Positions 34,160-42,235 of a stretch of 64,000 nucleotides of DNA are shown in pieces. The DNA is taken from NCBI RefSeq assembly GCF_017052585.1, contig NZ_JAFFHZ010000001.1, forward strand, positions 3,525,001-3,589,000, in the 5' to 3' direction. The notes beneath the pieces were generated by a model, which saw only the letters and a program-made list of their open reading frames with translations, had not been told where the DNA came from and did not search any database. Source of the DNA: Paenibacillus apiarius (GTDB taxonomy: Bacteria > Bacillota > Bacilli > Paenibacillales > Paenibacillaceae). A program made the translations under genes and the position numbers. Numbering within the stretch: position 1 is the stretch's first letter; the number at the start of each line of letters is the position of its first letter.

Positions 34160-35371
34160 CTAGGCATTCGGAGCCGGGGAAGTCGAAAGCGTAACCCTTT
34201 TTTGCTTGTTGTTCCATTCAATTCGAATATCGTATAACGTGCAGAATTCACGCAATGGAACCATAACCTCGTTCCCTTTCATGCTTGGTGTCTTCTTCGT
34301 GAAGATGACCTCCTTGCCGTCGATCGTAACGTTCAGAGGAACGTTCGAACGATTGCCGGCGTCCTGCCCTTTTCCTTGTTTTTTGAGCAGCTTAATCAAG
34401 TCCTCCGGCGACTGCTTGCTGTTTCCCGCATCGAAGCGGAACGCATTTTTGTCCTTCCGCGTCGTCATCCCCTTCTTGATGGTAAAGGAGAGATCGATCT
34501 TAAGGGATTTCATGACGCCCATCACATCCTTGTTGAAAGCGCCGTAAGGAAATGCGATGATGCCCTGCGTGTTGCCGAGCTCTTGGTGCAGTCGTTTCTC
34601 CGCTGTCGCCAAATCGCCCGTAATGCGGCCGATATATTCTTCATCGCTCTCCAACCGTTTTTTATCAGTCAAGTACAGATGGCGAGTCAGCATCGGCTTT
34701 GTTTTCCCATTGGCATTGATCGGACCGTATTTGTGGGAATTATACGTATGGCTGTAGAAGCTCATGCCCTCTTTTTTCATTTCCCGCATCTGATCCCAGG
34801 TCAATTTAGGGCGTCCTTCACGGTTGTCGATGAAGGATACGATGACAAAATTGGTGGCGGTATAGTTGTATTTTTTCAAAATAGGAAAGGCGTGAGTATA
34901 AAAGCTCTCATACCCGTCGTCGAACGTAAGCAAGATGGCGTTATCCGGAATCGCTGCCCCTTTCGTCATGAAGTTGACATAGTCGTCCATGCTGATGACG
35001 TTGAAGCCGTTCGTCTTGAACAGCTCCATCTGGCTCTCGAATTGCTGCACGGGCAGCATATGAGGCTTTTCCGGCTTATCTACGATATCATGATACATGA
35101 GCACTGCTACCTGATCCGAATAATAGGTTGCCGTGGAGGCGGTTGGACTAGCGGCATCCACGCTCATGCCAAGCGCATTCTTAATGAAGGAAGCCGAGGC
35201 CATCAATTGTCCATTATCCATCGTGACGGCCGCGGAATCTTTTATTTCTTTCCCATCTACCACAACGGAGATGGCTTGGACGGTATCGTTCTGCACACAA
35301 CCAGTCAGCAGATACAATAACGGCAGACATACAAGTATAGCTTTGAATGAACGGGGAAGGTGAACCTTCAT
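34160..35371 (-). CDS. Polysaccharide-deacetylase lipoprotein with copper-amine-oxidase-like tail
   Basis: A 403-residue surface lipoprotein. The lipobox is LLTGC at about residue 22. The NodB-type deacetylase domain covers about residues 85-320: VAVLMYHDIVDKPEKP, LLTFDDGYESFYTHAF (metal-binding TFDDGY), FYSHTYNSHKYG (His motif) and IAFPYGAFNKDVM. The last 70 residues form a copper-amine-oxidase-like module (VPLNVTIDGKEVIF...VPLREFCTLYDI). It probably N-deacetylates a wall polysaccharide. ATG 35371 has GAGGAGG upstream. Between this start and its upstream repeat array (35607-35690) sits an inserted inverted-repeat element at 35410-35577. Confidence 0.88.
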   Translation of the reverse strand: MKVHLPRSFKAILVCLPLLYLLTGCVQNDTVQAISVVVDGKEIKDSAAVTMDNGQLMASASFIKNALGMSVDAASPTASTATYYSDQVAVLMYHDIVDKPEKPHMLPVQQFESQMELFKTNGFNVISMDDYVNFMTKGAAIPDNAILLTFDDGYESFYTHAFPILKKYNYTATNFVIVSFIDNREGRPKLTWDQMREMKKEGMSFYSHTYNSHKYGPINANGKTKPMLTRHLYLTDKKRLESDEEYIGRITGDLATAEKRLHQELGNTQGIIAFPYGAFNKDVMGVMKSLKIDLSFTIKKGMTTRKDKNAFRFDAGNSKQSPEDLIKLLKKQGKGQDAGNRSNVPLNVTIDGKEVIFTKKTPSMKGNEVMVPLREFCTLYDIRIEWNNKQKRVTLSTSPAPNA

Positions 35372-35409
35372 GGATGAATCCTCCTCTAGTGTTTCTTCTA
35401 TATGACGCG

Positions 35410-35577
35410 TGTTCAAAAAGGACACTTTTCAGCACCGAGAAGGTTGTAAGAACCCGAAGAAGGAGGAGCGGAGTGTAGGCGAGACTACACGAGCACCGGA
35501 CTTCAAGGGTGAGTGCAAGATTCGATGTCGACTTACCTCTTGAGATGCTTCGTGATCAAAAGAGGACTTTTTGAACA
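35410..35577. mobile_element. MITE-like element (168 bp)
   Basis: Ends: TGTTCAAAAAGGACACTTTT (left) and the complement of AAAAGAGGACTTTTTGAACA (right); the outer 11 bases match perfectly (TGTTCAAAAAG), then CTTTT after four differing bases. The interior is noncoding, with a GAGCGGAGTG..GGCGAGACTACACGAGCACCGGAC core. A remnant of the right end, 28 of 30 bases identical with flank, is at 39235-39264. It separates the response-regulator repeat array from the deacetylase gene. Confidence 0.6.
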
Positions 35578-35606
35578 ACTTCTATATAGGAGTGTAAAAG
35601 GAGGAT

Positions 35607-35690
35607 CTTAACGAATACGTACCTCATTCCTTAACGATTGCTTATCATTAGACAAATAAATCGTGTTTATCTTAAGAATTTGTTAATGAA
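35607..35690 (-). promoter_or_regulatory. Response-regulator repeat array A (deacetylase gene)
   Basis: Five CTTAA/GTTAA-type repeats at 35607, 35630, 35641, 35671 and 35682 (spacings 23, 11, 30, 11). A -10-like TTTTACACT lies next to the first (35590 region). The array is of the OmpR-family direct-repeat kind and should bind the VanR-like regulators. Confidence 0.6.
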
Positions 35691-35697
35691 TGCGGCA

Positions 35698-35735
35698 ATA
35701 AAAAACTCCTCATCCGCACTAGGCGGAACGGAGTT
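35698..35735 (-). terminator. Terminator after response regulator 1
   Basis: AACTCC..CCGC / GGCGG..GGAGTT; on the minus strand it is followed by TTTTT. Confidence 0.65.
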
Positions 35736-35745
35736 ATGCAATCCT

Positions 35746-36438
35746 TTATTCCAACTTGTAGCCGATACCCCATACCGTCTTAATATATTTTGGGCTTTGG
35801 CTGTCCTTTTCGATTTTTTCACGGAGCTTGCGAATGTGGACCATAACGGTATTTTTTGACTCCATAAACGGCTCGTTCCACACTTCTTGATAAATTTTCT
35901 CCATGCTCATCACGATGCCGTGATTCTGCGCCAATATCTTCAGGATGGCGAACTCGCGCGGCGTCAGCCTTACGGGGTTGCCGTCCACGGTTACGGAGTG
36001 GGTGGATATATTGATGTTCAAACCGCCGATTTGGATCTCGTTCTCATCCGGAAGACGTCTTGGATTGAACTGATTGTGCCTGCGCAGTTGGGATTTCACC
36101 TTCGCCATCAGGACGAGCGGATTGAACGGCTTAGTTACATAATCGTCCGCTCCAACGCTGAGTCCGGCAATTTTATCGATATCCCGGCTTTTGGCGGACA
36201 GCATAATGATCGGGGTCGTGTTTTGCTCCCGTATTTTCATGCATGTCTGAATGCCATCCATCTGCGGCATCATGACGTCCAAAATAATGAGATCGATCGG
36301 ATGTTTTTGAAGCAGCTCCAATGCGGCCAATCCATTGTTCGTTTTCAGCAGCTCGTACCCCTCGTTCTTCAAATAAATCTCGATCAACTCCACAATTTCA
36401 TTCTCGTCATCTACCAACAATATGGTTTCTCTGGACAT
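35746..36438 (-). CDS. OmpR-family response regulator, VanR-like, copy 1
   Basis: A 230-residue two-domain regulator. The receiver domain has acidic pocket D10/D11, phospho-Asp at about D54 (LIILDVMMP) and Lys in TKPF. The C-terminal winged helix is LTPREFAILKILAQN...YIKTVWGIGYKLE. It is about 83% identical to the copy at 39271, especially in the recognition region (EKIYQEVWNEPFMESKNTVMVHIRK). No kinase gene follows it, so it is probably phosphorylated by the VanS-like kinase at 37978. Its own promoter has repeat array B. Confidence 0.9.
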   Translation of the reverse strand: MSRETILLVDDENEIVELIEIYLKNEGYELLKTNNGLAALELLQKHPIDLIILDVMMPQMDGIQTCMKIREQNTTPIIMLSAKSRDIDKIAGLSVGADDYVTKPFNPLVLMAKVKSQLRRHNQFNPRRLPDENEIQIGGLNINISTHSVTVDGNPVRLTPREFAILKILAQNHGIVMSMEKIYQEVWNEPFMESKNTVMVHIRKLREKIEKDSQSPKYIKTVWGIGYKLE

Positions 36439-36490
36439 CGGATAAGCTCCTTTACATATTCCTTACTGTTAGCAAGTGTAGAAGGGAGAT

Positions 36491-36575
36491 CTTAATAAAT
36501 TCGTGTCCCAAAACTTAAAGATAGCTTATCAATTTCGAAATAAATCCAAATGTTGTTAAGATATTGTTAATATAT
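36491..36575 (-). promoter_or_regulatory. Response-regulator repeat array B (response regulator 1 gene)
   Basis: Repeats at 36491, 36514, 36525, 36555 and 36566, spaced 23, 11, 30 and 11 bases, the same as array A. A conserved TTCTACACT lies toward the gene start. Confidence 0.6.
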
Positions 36576-36585
36576 TCCCCTCCCC

Positions 36586-36625
36586 CGGCAAAAACTCCGG
36601 CCTCCCATTGAATGGCGAGCCGGAG
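36586..36625 (-). terminator. Terminator after the acyltransferase gene
   Basis: CTCCGGC / GCCGGAG stem; on the minus strand it is followed by TTTTTGCC. Confidence 0.7.
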
Positions 36626-36684
36626 CTATGTAATCCCTGGAAGGGGGATCGGAATAAATTGAATGATACGAATCCAATGCCGGA

Positions 36685-37836
36685 TTAATGACCGCTTGCG
36701 GCAACCGTAATGGGCCGCTGCGGCTTCCGCGCGGGAACATTCCCGAACAGGAGCCAGGAGTGGGGCAATACCCGTACAGTCAAGGCAACGATAATCCACG
36801 AGCACACGAGCGCAAACAGGAAGCCTCCTGCGTACCACAGATGATGGAGTTGCGATATGGAAGTGTGCGGTGGAAACATTCGGTACACGAGCAAAAAGAA
36901 CGGATGAATGAGATAGATGCCGAACGAGAGTTCTCCGAGCCGGTTCATCCACTGAGTAAGCCAGGCCCATCCATGCCGGTGCAGCAGATGCGCCGCTTGA
37001 AACGCGATTAAGGCAAACGCATACGTATGCACATTCCACAACAGCTCGTACAAGAGCGAATTATATTGAATGCCGAGCAAACGGGTGCTATGCCAAATAT
37101 ATACATGTCCCAGACCGGCTGCCAATCCGATAGACCATAGCGCTATCCATGACGCCACGCGGGCGGTGTTCGCGTTCTCCCGGCTAACGATGAGCCAGGC
37201 TTTCAGCTTCGGATAGTAGATGCCTATAAATGCGCCTAGCATGAAGTAAGACATGTAGGATAATGACCAGCTTCCCTTATTGGGTACTTGGAGAGCGTAT
37301 TTGTTCAGCAGAATGAACGTCCACTGCAAGGCCAACCCGAGCGGAACGCTCCACTTGGCGATGACAGGCTTGCGCTGGAACAGCCACAGGAACAATGGAA
37401 ACAGCAGATAGAACTGGATACTGATAAAGACGAAATACAAATGCGTATATGCTTTCCCCGTCGCCAGCTGCATAATGAACTTCATCATCGATTCTTCCAA
37501 GGAGCGATCACGATAATGAATAACGTGCAGCAGAACGAAATAAAACACGGAAAATAGGCAGTACGGAACGATAATGTACTTCAATCTTTTTTTGTAGAAA
37601 TTGGCGATAAGGCGTTTGTCCAACGGACGCGAAGCATAATTGTAGAACAGAACGAAGCTGCTCAGAAACAGAAATGTCGGTGTCCCTATCTTTGTGAAAA
37701 TGTTGAAAAAGTTATACAGGAAATAAAAGTTGGATTCCTTCATGGCAAGCGTTGCGAACGATGTTGAGTGCACGCACAGAACCCCGAGAATCGCCATGGC
37801 TCGGACGAGTTGCACTTCGGACAGCTTTTCTCTCAC
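36685..37836 (-). CDS. Membrane acyltransferase (acyltransferase-3 family), regulon member
   Basis: A 383-residue polytopic acyltransferase opening with EKLSEVQLVRAMAILGVLCVHS, the R..A....V.HS signature of the family, and about ten TM helices. It is preceded by repeat array C, so it belongs to the VanRS-like regulon and probably modifies an envelope polymer. The start is GTG 37836; a GAGGGAG site lies 12 bases upstream. It is a diverged relative of the gene at 23342. Confidence 0.85.
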   Translation of the reverse strand: MREKLSEVQLVRAMAILGVLCVHSTSFATLAMKESNFYFLYNFFNIFTKIGTPTFLFLSSFVLFYNYASRPLDKRLIANFYKKRLKYIIVPYCLFSVFYFVLLHVIHYRDRSLEESMMKFIMQLATGKAYTHLYFVFISIQFYLLFPLFLWLFQRKPVIAKWSVPLGLALQWTFILLNKYALQVPNKGSWSLSYMSYFMLGAFIGIYYPKLKAWLIVSRENANTARVASWIALWSIGLAAGLGHVYIWHSTRLLGIQYNSLLYELLWNVHTYAFALIAFQAAHLLHRHGWAWLTQWMNRLGELSFGIYLIHPFFLLVYRMFPPHTSISQLHHLWYAGGFLFALVCSWIIVALTVRVLPHSWLLFGNVPARKPQRPITVAASGH

Positions 37837-37890
37837 AAGACTTCACTACTCCCTCTTTGTTTGCTATTTAGCGAAGTATAAGGGAGTGAT

Positions 37891-37934
37891 CTTAACGAAT
37901 CCGTACAGCAATTCTTAGCATTTGCTTAGCAAAA
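37891..37934 (-). promoter_or_regulatory. Response-regulator repeat array C (acyltransferase gene)
   Basis: Repeats at 37891, 37914 and 37925 (spacings 23 and 11), the same as the first three of arrays A and B. The distal pair is replaced by the terminator of the kinase gene. The TATACT -10 sits toward the gene. Confidence 0.55.
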
Positions 37935-37937
37935 GAT

Positions 37938-37994
37938 TAAAAAAGAGCTCACGCCCTTAAAGGTGTATGAATCACCTTCAAACAGCGTGAGCTC
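37938..37994 (-). terminator. Terminator after the VanS-like kinase gene
   Basis: GAGCTCACGC / GCGTGAGCTC, a 10-bp perfect stem overlapping the kinase stop; on the minus strand it is followed by TTTTTTAATC. Confidence 0.75.
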
Positions 37995-39213
37995 CGGGAA
38001 GAGGGAACCTCGTTTCGAACGTTGTCTGTCGTTCGTCGCTATATACGGATATTTTACCGCCATGCACCTCGATAATGCTTTTCGTAATCGCGAGCCCGAG
38101 ACCGGTGCCGCCTGTTTCCTTCGAGCGGGATTGTTCTACCCGGTAGAAGCGGTCAAATATGAATGGCAGGTCTCTCTCCGAAATCGGCTCTCCGTAATTT
38201 GTAATTTTGACAAACGTCTCATCTCTTTCTTCACCGATAAAAATGTCGATGTATTTGCTTTTGTTGCCATATTTTATTGCATTAGATATCAGATTCTCGT
38301 AGGCGCGAACGAGTCTGTCTCCGTCGGCGGCGATCTTGAAAGGCTGATCCGCCGCATGAATGCGGCAGGTCATCTCTGCGCGTTCCAAGCTGGGCACGAA
38401 CTCTTCGATTAACTGCCTGATGAAGCCCTCCATGTCCAATTCGGCAATTTCAAGCGGAAAGCCGTTGTTGATGCGTGTATACTCGAACAGATCGTCTATC
38501 AATTTTTTCAAGCTCAACGCTTTCTCGTAAGCGATGTTGACGTAATAGCGCAGCTCGATCTCATCCTTATAGCGATCGTTTTCAATGAGCTCCAAGAAGC
38601 CGAGGATGGAGGTCAGCGGCGTCCGTAAATCGTGCGATACGCCGGTAATGAGATCATTTTTCGTCTTTTCGGCATTTCGTTCTTCCTGGATGGAATGGCT
38701 TAACTGGGCGCTCATTTGATTGATGCTGTCCGCGACCAAGCCTAGATCGTGATCGGGCTTGACCGGTATGGCATGCACGAACTGTCCCTTCGCTATTTCT
38801 TGCAGGCCAAACGTAATTTCCTGCAAATAGCTGTTCAACTCCTCTGCCATCACATTGACTTGGCCGGCGATCATGCCAAGCTCATCCGAAGTTTTGATTG
38901 GAATGGTATAATCGAAATGTCCGTTGGAAATTTCCCGCAATCCGTGGTTGATCTGCTCGATGTAAGCGATAATGGAACGGCTCAACACAAAATAAAAGAA
39001 AAGGAACAATACGATGCCGGTCACGATGAAGACCGGGGTAGAGCCGATGTTGTTCACGACCCACTTAATCGGAATGTTGAAAGGCCTGAAAGCGAGCATA
39101 TACGTAGACAACAAGCGGCCAAGCAATAGAAAGAGAGCCGTGCCGGCCAGACTTGCGACGAACACGAGCAGGAACTTCCACCGGACCGTATAAATCAGTT
39201 TGTTTTTTTCCAT
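37978..39213 (-). CDS. VanS-like sensor histidine kinase
   Basis: A 411-residue membrane kinase. Two TM helices (WKFLLVFVASLAGTALFLLL; TPVFIVTGIVLFLFFYFVL) flank a very short extracytoplasmic loop, so sensing is probably in or near the membrane. Two consecutive HAMP segments follow (HFDYTIPIKTSDELGMIAGQVNVM; QFVHAIPVKPDHDLGLVADSINQM). Then come the H-box GVSHDLRTPLTSILGFLE and the ATPase domain ENLISNAIKYG, ITNYGEPISERDLPFIFDRFYRVEQSRS, GGTGLGLAI. It is downstream of response regulator 2 and is probably co-transcribed with it. Confidence 0.88.
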   Translation of the reverse strand: MEKNKLIYTVRWKFLLVFVASLAGTALFLLLGRLLSTYMLAFRPFNIPIKWVVNNIGSTPVFIVTGIVLFLFFYFVLSRSIIAYIEQINHGLREISNGHFDYTIPIKTSDELGMIAGQVNVMAEELNSYLQEITFGLQEIAKGQFVHAIPVKPDHDLGLVADSINQMSAQLSHSIQEERNAEKTKNDLITGVSHDLRTPLTSILGFLELIENDRYKDEIELRYYVNIAYEKALSLKKLIDDLFEYTRINNGFPLEIAELDMEGFIRQLIEEFVPSLERAEMTCRIHAADQPFKIAADGDRLVRAYENLISNAIKYGNKSKYIDIFIGEERDETFVKITNYGEPISERDLPFIFDRFYRVEQSRSKETGGTGLGLAITKSIIEVHGGKISVYSDERQTTFETRFPLPGAHAV

Positions 39214-39234
39214 TCCGGCACCTCCCTGTTCAGA

Positions 39235-39264
39235 AGTTGTTCAAATAGTCCTCTTATGATCACG
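39235..39264. repeat. Remnant end of the MITE-like element
   Basis: Matches the complement of 35551-35580 at 28 of 30 positions (AGTTGTTCAAA.AGTCCTCTT). It lies between the two genes of the kinase/regulator operon. Confidence 0.55.
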
Positions 39265-39270
39265 CGCTAG

Positions 39271-39966
39271 TTAAGAATCCATCTTATAGCCGATGCCCCA
39301 TACCGTCTTAATATATTTCGGACTCTGGTTGTCCTTTTCGATTTTTTCACGGATTTTGCGAATATGGACCATGACGGTATTTTTCGATTCCATGAACGGT
39401 TCGTTCCATACTTCCTGATAAATTTTCTCCATGCTGAGCACGATGCCGCGGTTCATTGCCAATAGCTTCAGGATGGAGAATTCCCGCGGCGTCAGCTTCA
39501 CGGGGGTATCGTCCACCGTTACGGAATGGGTGGCGATATTGATAACCAGGTCGTCGATTTGAATCTCGTTCTCGTTCGGGAGACGTCTGGTGTTGAATTG
39601 CTTGTACCTGCGCAGCTGGGATTTCACCCGCGCCATCAGGACGAGCGGGTTGAACGGCTTCGCCACATAGTCATCCGCTCCGATGCTGAGTCCCGCGATC
39701 TTATCGATGTCTTGGCTTTTGGCGGACAACATAATGATCGGGATGGTGTTTTGCTCGCGTATTTTCATGCATGCCTGAATGCCGTCCATGTGCGGCATCA
39801 TGACGTCCAAAATAATCAAATCGACCGAATGGTTCTGCAACAGCTCCAGAGCCACCAATCCGTTGCTTGCTTTCAAGAGTTGATACCCTTCGTTTTTTAA
39901 ATAAATTTCGATGAGTTCTGCAATTTCTTTCTCGTCGTCTACCAATAATATCGTCTCTCTAGTCAT
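39271..39966 (-). CDS. OmpR-family response regulator, VanR-like, copy 2
   Basis: 231 residues. The receiver domain (LIILDVMMP) and winged helix are the same as copy 1, about 83% identical. The gene is directly upstream of the VanS-like kinase, making this the cognate pair. Its own upstream region (39967-40089) has no CTTAA array, unlike the other regulator gene, so it may be constitutively expressed while copy 1 is inducible (inference). AAAAGGAG lies before ATG 39966. Confidence 0.9.
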   Translation of the reverse strand: MTRETILLVDDEKEIAELIEIYLKNEGYQLLKASNGLVALELLQNHSVDLIILDVMMPHMDGIQACMKIREQNTIPIIMLSAKSQDIDKIAGLSIGADDYVAKPFNPLVLMARVKSQLRRYKQFNTRRLPNENEIQIDDLVINIATHSVTVDDTPVKLTPREFSILKLLAMNRGIVLSMEKIYQEVWNEPFMESKNTVMVHIRKIREKIEKDNQSPKYIKTVWGIGYKMDS

Positions 39967-40021
39967 CGGACAGACTCCTTTTCGACATATGCTGCCATTT
40001 TCCTTATCGGGTAAACGCCGA

Positions 40022-40052
40022 CAAGACGCCCCTTGTCACAGGAAGCGTCTTG
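40022..40052. terminator. Weak hairpin between 40090 and response regulator 2
   Basis: CAAGACGC / GCGTCTTG, an 8-bp stem with a 15-base loop. No T-run. Confidence 0.35.
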
Positions 40053-40089
40053 ACATATCGTTCATCCGATTCTTCTTGTCATCACTGAC

Positions 40090-41841
40090 TTATTCCTTCG
40101 CATCCGGCATCGGCAAAAACACCATATGGATCGGCAGATTGCTGCCAGAGGCGAGAACGAATGAAATTTGGACCGTTTCTTCCTTGTTGCCGGTGCGGTA
40201 CAGCACGCCGGCTTCTTCCGGATTGATCAAGATGCTTTCCTCCGTCATATTGACCACCTTGCCGTTAACCAGAAAGGCTCCGGCATAGTGTCCGCCGCGC
40301 GCATTCAAGGCGATGACGGTCCGGGGGGCGACTTTGATTTGCGTACTGTACAGTACGCCCGTATTGCCGATGTTTCGTTCTTCCTGCCCTGTAATGCGGT
40401 CTTCACCGATTACGAAATCATCGTTGTTATCGTCTCCGATAATAATCCGCTGCGGCTTCTCTCCAAGCGTGCCGCTTATCTCCAGCGACCGGTTGCCTTG
40501 CGGGAACGTGCCCCGCACATGCCTGCCGTCCCGTTCCAAGTGGCTCAGCTGCGGCAGAGAGGCGATAGGGTCCTTCTCTGGATCGAGAATGACAACGGAA
40601 AATTCAATCTCCTGATCGGTATGAAACTCCGAATATGACGTCATGGTCAAGCCCGGCTTGAGGGTCACCTTGCTAATATCGGGCAGCACGATGGCCGTCT
40701 CGCCTGCCGGCACCTTGAATGCATTCACAGGCTCGGACACGGTCAAGGATCCGAGAAATCGCGATACGGCTGTTTTTCCGCTCGTAGATACGTATTTCGT
40801 CGGTCCGCCCATCCCGAACGATTTCAAGGTGACATTTGCATCTGCCGTGCCGTGGTTCGTCGCCAGCAAATATACCGACAGCTCCTTCTGCGACCGGTTC
40901 TGGTTGTGAATGTTAATCCGGAAGTCGCCGGTCAGCTTATCCTGGTAGCCGATGCCTTCCTCTCCGTACAGATGCTCGGGGCTGTTGCTGCGCACGAACG
41001 TCATCGGATTGGAAATGGCGTTGTATGTAACCTGCTCATAGCCCAGCACGCCATAGTTTTCCACCGAGATTTTGCTTCCCGGCGGCGTGAAGAGCAGGCC
41101 GTGCTCCTCAGGTGTGTACAAGATTTCATCCGTTACCGACACCGTCTTGGTGACCGAGTGGGTCAAGCCATGCTTGTTCTCCACTTCCAGCGTGATCTCG
41201 TGATCGCGCGGTTCGAAGAAGGCAGACGCCTTGCCGGTCCACGTTCTCTTCACAATCTCGCCGTCCTCGTCATGACTGTGGTCCTCGTAACGAATGTTCT
41301 CGCCCATCTTGTAGACGGTCTTATCCGTCGAGAAATCGGCCACGGGCGCGGAATGGGTCTCGGGGCCCGAGCTCCAGGACAAGCTATAGCCTGCTTCGGA
41401 TGCGCTCAGCTTGCTGTCCGTCAGATCGGCCCATGTGCGCAGCGGAACCATCAGGCTGCCTTTCTGAATGTATAGAACGCCCGCCGAAGTGACGGCAGAG
41501 CCGTTGACGTCGATGTTCTTCGTATTCGGTGTGAAGCGGATAGACACGTCATCTTTCGTAACTATTGCATCTTTTGTCTCTGCATCATAGGAGAGCGAGA
41601 AGCCGTACACCTGCGCGATGCTCTTCAGAGGGACATAGGCTCTGTCCTTTTTTTGGGTAACTGGCTGATCGGCTTTGATCGTCTGGCCATTGTAGTTCAT
41701 GCTGCTGCTATTTTCCGTTAAGTTGAGACTGTGGCTGGAACTGCCTGCTGCGTCCGCGGTCGGTCCGAAGGCAAATAGCTGCCAAGACAGCGCCGTTCCT
41801 ATCGCGATTGCTTTAAAGCTTTTTGAGATGTATGCATTCAT
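40090..41841 (-). CDS. Secreted copper-amine-oxidase-N / PKD domain protein
   Basis: A 583-residue exported protein. A signal peptide (SKSFKAIAIGTALSWQLFAF) is followed by a copper-amine-oxidase N-terminal-like domain (about 45-150: RAYVPLKSIAQVYGF; SLMVPLRTWADL), a PKD-like domain (about 165-250: APVADFSTDKTVYKMGENIRYEDHSHD), and a C-terminal beta-rich module sharing a pattern with the 26517 protein (NARGGHYAGAFLVNG...). It should act at the cell surface; no catalytic motif is seen. It may be co-transcribed with the minus-strand regulator pair, but the spacing does not require it. Confidence 0.75.
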   Translation of the reverse strand: MNAYISKSFKAIAIGTALSWQLFAFGPTADAAGSSSHSLNLTENSSSMNYNGQTIKADQPVTQKKDRAYVPLKSIAQVYGFSLSYDAETKDAIVTKDDVSIRFTPNTKNIDVNGSAVTSAGVLYIQKGSLMVPLRTWADLTDSKLSASEAGYSLSWSSGPETHSAPVADFSTDKTVYKMGENIRYEDHSHDEDGEIVKRTWTGKASAFFEPRDHEITLEVENKHGLTHSVTKTVSVTDEILYTPEEHGLLFTPPGSKISVENYGVLGYEQVTYNAISNPMTFVRSNSPEHLYGEEGIGYQDKLTGDFRINIHNQNRSQKELSVYLLATNHGTADANVTLKSFGMGGPTKYVSTSGKTAVSRFLGSLTVSEPVNAFKVPAGETAIVLPDISKVTLKPGLTMTSYSEFHTDQEIEFSVVILDPEKDPIASLPQLSHLERDGRHVRGTFPQGNRSLEISGTLGEKPQRIIIGDDNNDDFVIGEDRITGQEERNIGNTGVLYSTQIKVAPRTVIALNARGGHYAGAFLVNGKVVNMTEESILINPEEAGVLYRTGNKEETVQISFVLASGSNLPIHMVFLPMPDAKE

Positions 41842-42098
41842 GTTTCCACTCCTTCATTATAGTCGATTTTTAACATATGGGACATGTGAATATATATTTA
41901 ACGCTTGTTTGCCGGAAAAGTTTCGCTCGAAAGTCGAATGCTGGAATAAGCGGGGAGGCGAGGAGGTGTGGCGCGCCGCGGCACATGGGCAGAAATAAAT
42001 TTCTTTTCAAAATTTTGCTCATCGAGCTTCAACAAATAAAAACCAGGGTCCATGACCGGGGAAAAAACGGGCTTTGTGCCGGATGTAAAACAGATGGC

Positions 42099-42127
42099 GT
42101 CAAAGCAGCCCTGTGGACTGCTTTGAC
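42099..42127 (-). terminator. Hairpin in the gap 41842-42235
   Basis: GTCAAAGCAG / CTGCTTTGAC, a 10-bp perfect stem; on the minus strand it is followed by GCCATCTGTTTTAC. It is the probable terminator for the 42236 gene. The rest of the 394-base gap holds no convincing gene. Confidence 0.5.
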
Positions 42128-42235
42128 ATCGATGTCTGGGCCATAAATCCGTCCCGAATGCTGAACCCAATCATTACCACGCCGCAGCGCGCAAAATAAA
42201 GAACAATTTTCACGGGTTCGAGGTTCATTGCAACG

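Noticed and set aside
41898-42170. 90-codon minus-strand frame in the gap before the 42236 gene
   Set aside because: No ribosome binding site, overlaps a hairpin terminator, composition not convincing.
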